Below, in pieces: positions 60,952 through 64,000 of a stretch of DNA of 64,000 nt (positions are counted from its first letter, which is position 1; the number at the start of each line of letters is the position of its first letter). Origin of the DNA: Bacteroidetes bacterium HGW-Bacteroidetes-16 (GTDB lineage Bacteria; Bacteroidota; Bacteroidia; Bacteroidales; F082); assembly GCA_002840975.1 (NCBI GenBank), contig PHDN01000022.1, forward strand, positions 1 through 64,000. The letters are read 5' to 3'. Below the pieces are notes generated by a model. The model had not been told where the DNA came from, ran no database searches, and saw only the letters and a list, made by a program, of their open reading frames with translations. The position numbers and the translations under genes are program-made.

Positions 60952-62106
60952 TTAGTGATTAACCAATGAATCGTTTTGCAGAGAATCGGGATAAATGGTG
61001 GTAGAGTCATTTTTTTGGACGGGACCCGGTTCGGTTTCTGTCTGAAGAATCCGTTTTATCTCAATACTTCCCACCTCTTGTTTAAATACATTGTTCATAA
61101 AAAACAGCATAAAAAAGCTCAAAATACCCGCTGCGATGGGGGTTGCAATCCAGCCCAGACTGATACTTCCAAGAATATTCAACTTTATTTCCCGCCCTCC
61201 TTTATATAGTCCAATTCCGATAATGGCGCCAATGACCACCTGTGAACTTGATACCGGGACCAAAGGAATAGGAGGCAGGCCAATGGAGGCAATAGCGTTC
61301 GATAAGGTTTGAGATGAAAATATAAACAAAACCAGTGATTGAGCCAACACGATAATCAAGGCTGCTTCAGGGGTAAGCGGCATCAGCGATCTGCCTACGG
61401 TATTCATAACATGTCTTGAGTAGGTTGCTATTCCAATGGCAATGGCTATTCCACCGATGAAAAACAATTGCTGTTTACTGCCAATGACCAACCAACCAAA
61501 ATCCAGTGGCGTTAGTTGAATGGAATGTGTGAAAACCCCCATGACATTGGCAATGTTGTTGGCGCCCAGGCTGTAGGCTCCAAAAGCACCAACGATTACC
61601 AATCCAACCCTGGTAATGACATCCTTGTATATCAAATGTAATCTTACTTTTCGGGTAGCCAGTTGAAGCAACATAAACAACAACACGGCAAAAACCCCAC
61701 CCAATATGGGTCCTGAAATCCAGGTAGCTACAATTTTAGTAAGGACGCCCAGATCGGTAGGGTTGTTGGTATAGAAATTCCATCCTATAATGGAGCCAAC
61801 GATGGCCTGACTGGTAGAAACCGGAAGACTTAACCGGGTCATCCAAAAAACGGTAAGTGCTGCCGCTAACGCCACCGTGAATGCAGCGCCCAGTGTGCTT
61901 ACGCTACCCAGATCGCCCAGTGTGTCATTCGCGCCAGCGCCCTGTGCCACGGCGCCAATAATGACAAAGATACCGGCAATAATGGCTGCCAATTTGAACC
62001 GGACCATCCGACTGCCTACAGCCGTACCAAATATATTGGCAGCATCGTTTGCCCCAAGTGACCAACCTAAAAACAAGCCGCTGGTTAAAAAAAGCAGGGT
62101 AATCAT
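60952..62106 (-). CDS. pit: Low-affinity inorganic phosphate transporter (PiT family)
   Basis: A protein of 384 residues with about ten membrane segments and two PiT signatures: GANDAANIFGTAVGSRMV near residue 18 and GAFGAYSLGANNIANVMGV near 175. It imports phosphate (as metal-phosphate) with protons or sodium. The start overlaps the PhoU-like gene by four bases (62103-62106), as usual for Pit with its accessory protein. Confidence 0.92.
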   Translation of the reverse strand: MITLLFLTSGLFLGWSLGANDAANIFGTAVGSRMVRFKLAAIIAGIFVIIGAVAQGAGANDTLGDLGSVSTLGAAFTVALAAALTVFWMTRLSLPVSTSQAIVGSIIGWNFYTNNPTDLGVLTKIVATWISGPILGGVFAVLLFMLLQLATRKVRLHLIYKDVITRVGLVIVGAFGAYSLGANNIANVMGVFTHSIQLTPLDFGWLVIGSKQQLFFIGGIAIAIGIATYSRHVMNTVGRSLMPLTPEAALIIVLAQSLVLFIFSSQTLSNAIASIGLPPIPLVPVSSSQVVIGAIIGIGLYKGGREIKLNILGSISLGWIATPIAAGILSFFMLFFMNNVFKQEVGSIEIKRILQTETEPGPVQKNDSTTIYPDSLQNDSLVNH

Positions 62107-62753
62107 ATATTTATTTTCAGGGCCATAATGGATAATGTATCGGCAAGTTCCTGAGCTTTATCCGAAATGGATTCGATATGTAACGCAAAATAGCGCAGAT
62201 GTATTTTTTGCGCCAGATCAAGTTCCTGCATCTCATGAAATAGTTTTCGTTTTATGCTCCGAGATATTTTATCCGTTTCGTTTTCATAAAAGTAAACCTT
62301 CGACAGCATATCCCTTACCTGGATCGGTTCCCTGAAGTAAGTACGTACGGCAGGGATTACACACAGGGCTGCTTCTACCGATGTGGTGGTTAATCGAATA
62401 TATTCTTTGCGTATGTTTTCAGGAAAAAAAGGAAGTTCCAGTTCAAACAGATATAAATTGTCTTTAGCTATATCTATCAGCTCATCCACTCGGTCGAGCA
62501 TACTTACCACATCGCTGATACTCTGCGGAAGCAATGAATGTTGGTACGCTTCATCGTCAATTTTATGTTGGAGCCTGTCGGCGGTGGCTTCCAATCTGTC
62601 GATATCGGAAATCTTATCTGCAAACGATTCCTTTTCGTTGTTCAGGTAGTTGAGTACTCCTTCTTTAAACACCAGCACACCTTGTTCGGCCGTGTTTATA
62701 AATTCGTCAATTTCAACCACCAGTTGCCGGGCATGTTTAAAAATAATAGACAT
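62103..62753 (-). CDS. PhoU-like DUF47 protein (Pit accessory)
   Basis: A helical protein of 216 residues of the DUF47/TIGR00153 family (EIDEFINTAEQGVLVFKEGV, DKISDIDRLEATADRLQHKI, MLDRVDELIDIAKDNLY). Such proteins bind metal ions and control Pit transport. First gene of the operon; overlaps pit by four bases. Confidence 0.9.
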   Translation of the reverse strand: MSIIFKHARQLVVEIDEFINTAEQGVLVFKEGVLNYLNNEKESFADKISDIDRLEATADRLQHKIDDEAYQHSLLPQSISDVVSMLDRVDELIDIAKDNLYLFELELPFFPENIRKEYIRLTTTSVEAALCVIPAVRTYFREPIQVRDMLSKVYFYENETDKISRSIKRKLFHEMQELDLAQKIHLRYFALHIESISDKAQELADTLSIMALKINI

Positions 62754-62779
62754 AGATTATACAGTTTAAAATATGTATC

Positions 62780-62813
62780 CAAAGATACTATTTTCAGACT
62801 TTTGTTAACAAAA
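62780..62813 (-). promoter_or_regulatory. Promoter of the phoU-pit-adk-CYTH operon
   Basis: On the minus strand TTTTG (62813-62809) and TATCTTTG (62787-62780) are 21 bp apart, a very good fit to the Bacteroidota -33 TTTG and -7 TAnnTTTG. The start codon follows 26 bases later. I see no Pho-type box. Confidence 0.6.
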
Positions 62814-62845
62814 CATTTACCTGGATTCAGTGATCCTGAAAAAGC

Positions 62846-62880
62846 AAAAGGCTGCCATGGATATTCACGACAGCCTTTTT
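62846..62880 (-). terminator. Terminator after pckA
   Basis: AAAAGGCTG (62846-62854) pairs with CAGCCTTTT (62871-62879) around a 16-base loop, 20 bp after the pckA stop, with T-rich sequence beyond the stem on the minus strand. It separates pckA from the phoU promoter. Confidence 0.65.
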
Positions 62881-62899
62881 AATGGAATTAATACAAGGT

Positions 62900-64000
62900 T
62901 TATAACTGTGGTCCGGCAGCAACCAAATCCTGACCTTCTTTTTTATCAGTATATTGTTGAAAGTTCTTGATAAACAGTTCTCCAAGCTCCCTGGCTTTTT
63001 CGTCCCATAGGTTGGCATCAGCATAGGTGTCGCGGGGATCAAGAATTTTAGGATCAACGCCGGGAAGTGAAGTCGGGACTTCCAGGTTAAAAATAGGGAT
63101 TATTTTTGTTTCCGCTTTTTCGATCGATCCACCAAGGATGGCATCAATAATTCCGCGGGTGTCTTTAATGGATATCCGTTTTCCGGTTCCGTTCCATCCT
63201 GTGTTTACCAGATAGGCTTTCGCGTTATTGGCAACAATCTTTTTCTCAAGTTCTACACCATATTTGGTTGGGTGAAGCGATAAAAATGCAGCTCCAAAAC
63301 AAGCTGAGAAAGTAGGAACAGGGTGAGTTACACCAACTTCTGTTCCAGCCAGCTTAGCAGTAAATCCTGACAGAAAATGGTATTTGGTTTGTTCAGGTGT
63401 GAGGATCGAAACGGGTGGCATCACGCCAAAGGCGTCGGCCGTAAGGAAAATAACCTTTTTGGCTGGACCGGCCTTTGATACAGGCTTCACAATATTTTCG
63501 ATATGATAGATAGGGTAGGAGACACGTGTATTTTGTGTAACAGAACCATCATTAAAGTCAATTATTCCATTCTCATCAACGGTGACATTTTCAAGTAGTG
63601 CATCTCTTCTGATCGCTTTGAAAATATCTGGTTCACTGTCTTTGTCCAGGTTGATTGTTTTTGCGTAGCAACCACCTTCAAAGTTGAAAATTCCATCATC
63701 GTCCCAGCCATGTTCGTCATCACCTATTAAAGCCCGTTTTGGATCGGTTGACAAGGTCGTTTTTCCCGTTCCTGACAGACCAAAGAAAATGGCCGTGTCG
63801 CCATCTTTTCCTACGTTGGCAGAGCAATGCATGGAGGCCATGCCCCTGAGTGGCAGATAATAGTTCATGATAGAGAATACTCCTTTTTTCATTTCACCAC
63901 CGTACCAGCTGCCACCAATAACAGCTCTGTTGTCGGTCAGGTTGAAAGCGATAAAATTCTCCGAATTAAATGGGAGACCATCGGCTCTTTTCATGCTTTG
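62900..64000 (-). CDS. pckA: ATP-dependent phosphoenolpyruvate carboxykinase, 5' end outside the window
   Basis: The C-terminal 366 residues of PckA (full length about 530). Visible motifs: the kinase-1a P-loop [14 protein letters not shown], the metal site [37 protein letters not shown] and VNTGWNGTG. It makes phosphoenolpyruvate from oxaloacetate, or the reverse in fermenting Bacteroidota. The frame is open to the window edge, so the start lies to the right. Confidence 0.93.
   Translation of the reverse strand, partial: QSMKRADGLPFNSENFIAFNLTDNRAVIGGSWYGGEMKKGVFSIMNYYLPLRGMASMHCSANVGKDGDTAIFFGLSGTGKTTLSTDPKRALIGDDEHGWDDDGIFNFEGGCYAKTINLDKDSEPDIFKAIRRDALLENVTVDENGIIDFNDGSVTQNTRVSYPIYHIENIVKPVSKAGPAKKVIFLTADAFGVMPPVSILTPEQTKYHFLSGFTAKLAGTEVGVTHPVPTFSACFGAAFLSLHPTKYGVELEKKIVANNAKAYLVNTGWNGTGKRISIKDTRGIIDAILGGSIEKAETKIIPIFNLEVPTSLPGVDPKILDPRDTYADANLWDEKARELGELFIKNFQQYTDKKEGQDLVAAGPQL

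Noticed and set aside
1..64000. tRNA or rRNA genes
   Set aside because: No cloverleaf with a T-loop consensus or rRNA-like sequence was recognised by eye; a tRNAscan/Infernal run would be decisive.

Overview
The window comes from the chromosome of a Bacteroidota bacterium, most likely an anaerobe or facultative denitrifier related to Bacteroidales/Marinilabiliales. Support: two secreted proteins end in type IX secretion (T9SS) sorting domains; many genes are preceded by the Bacteroidota-type promoter box TAnnTTTG rather than a sigma70 -10 box; lipoproteins of Bacteroidota style are frequent; and the intergenic palindromes are of types common in this phylum. No rRNA, tRNA or CRISPR array was recognised.

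Layout. (1) 1-6730: an AT-rich, all-plus-strand array of gene cassettes separated by attC-like sites, without an integrase in the window (an integron-type or CALIN array). Cargo: a DUF4062 protein, a two-gene unit with a HEPN-like RNxxxH motif, a DUF3667 zinc-ribbon membrane protein with a small membrane protein, a seven-bladed propeller lipoprotein, and a membrane-anchored isochorismatase-like hydrolase, plus one stretch with no gene. (2) 7041-10623, minus: an ArsR-regulated operon (ArsR, thioredoxin-like, ArsF-like, ArsG-like, ArsP-type permease, rhodanese) with an operator dyad around its own -7 box. (3) 10756-18142: mechanosensitive channel, LpxD, ABC-F protein, small lipoprotein, DEAD-box helicase, DUF1456. 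(4) 18434-25461: a clade II (Sec/lipoprotein) nitrous oxide reductase cluster: fasciclin lipoprotein, cytochrome c lipoprotein, nosZ, terminator, four-helix membrane protein, nosL, nosD, nosF, nosY. (5) 25625-34355: aminotransferase, FAD oxidoreductase, small proteins, pirin, DUF1028-T9SS protein, large T9SS protein, DUF1287 protein. (6) 34501-36155: a tripartite HipB/HipS/HipT-like toxin-antitoxin locus with three evenly spaced operator copies. (7) 36192-44379: macrodomain, Gfo/Idh/MocA oxidoreductase, MtfA-like peptidase, DnaJ-KTSC protein, ruvX-def-lipoprotein operon divergent from dapD, DEAD-box helicase. (8) 44674-49947, minus: four tightly packed genes: corrinoid protein, UroD/MtaA-like protein without its zinc cysteines, DUF1638, and a hybrid PAS histidine kinase. 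(9) 50199-57681: alpha/beta hydrolase, small acidic protein, GH130 phosphorylase, orphan PAS protein, CheB-CheR-PAS fusion, NAD(P)-binding protein. (10) 57705-64000: DEAD-box helicase, then an operon with a phosphate theme (PhoU-like, Pit, tandem adenylate kinase with a degenerate second half, CYTH protein), and the 3' part of pckA running off the right edge.

The items most worth follow-up are the cassette array with its hairpin-collapsed attC and shared NGG protein tails, the corrinoid/UroD/DUF1638/kinase operon (read here as a possible corrinoid-linked sensing unit), the kinase-pseudokinase adenylate kinase fusion, and the HipBST-like locus with its operator ladder.
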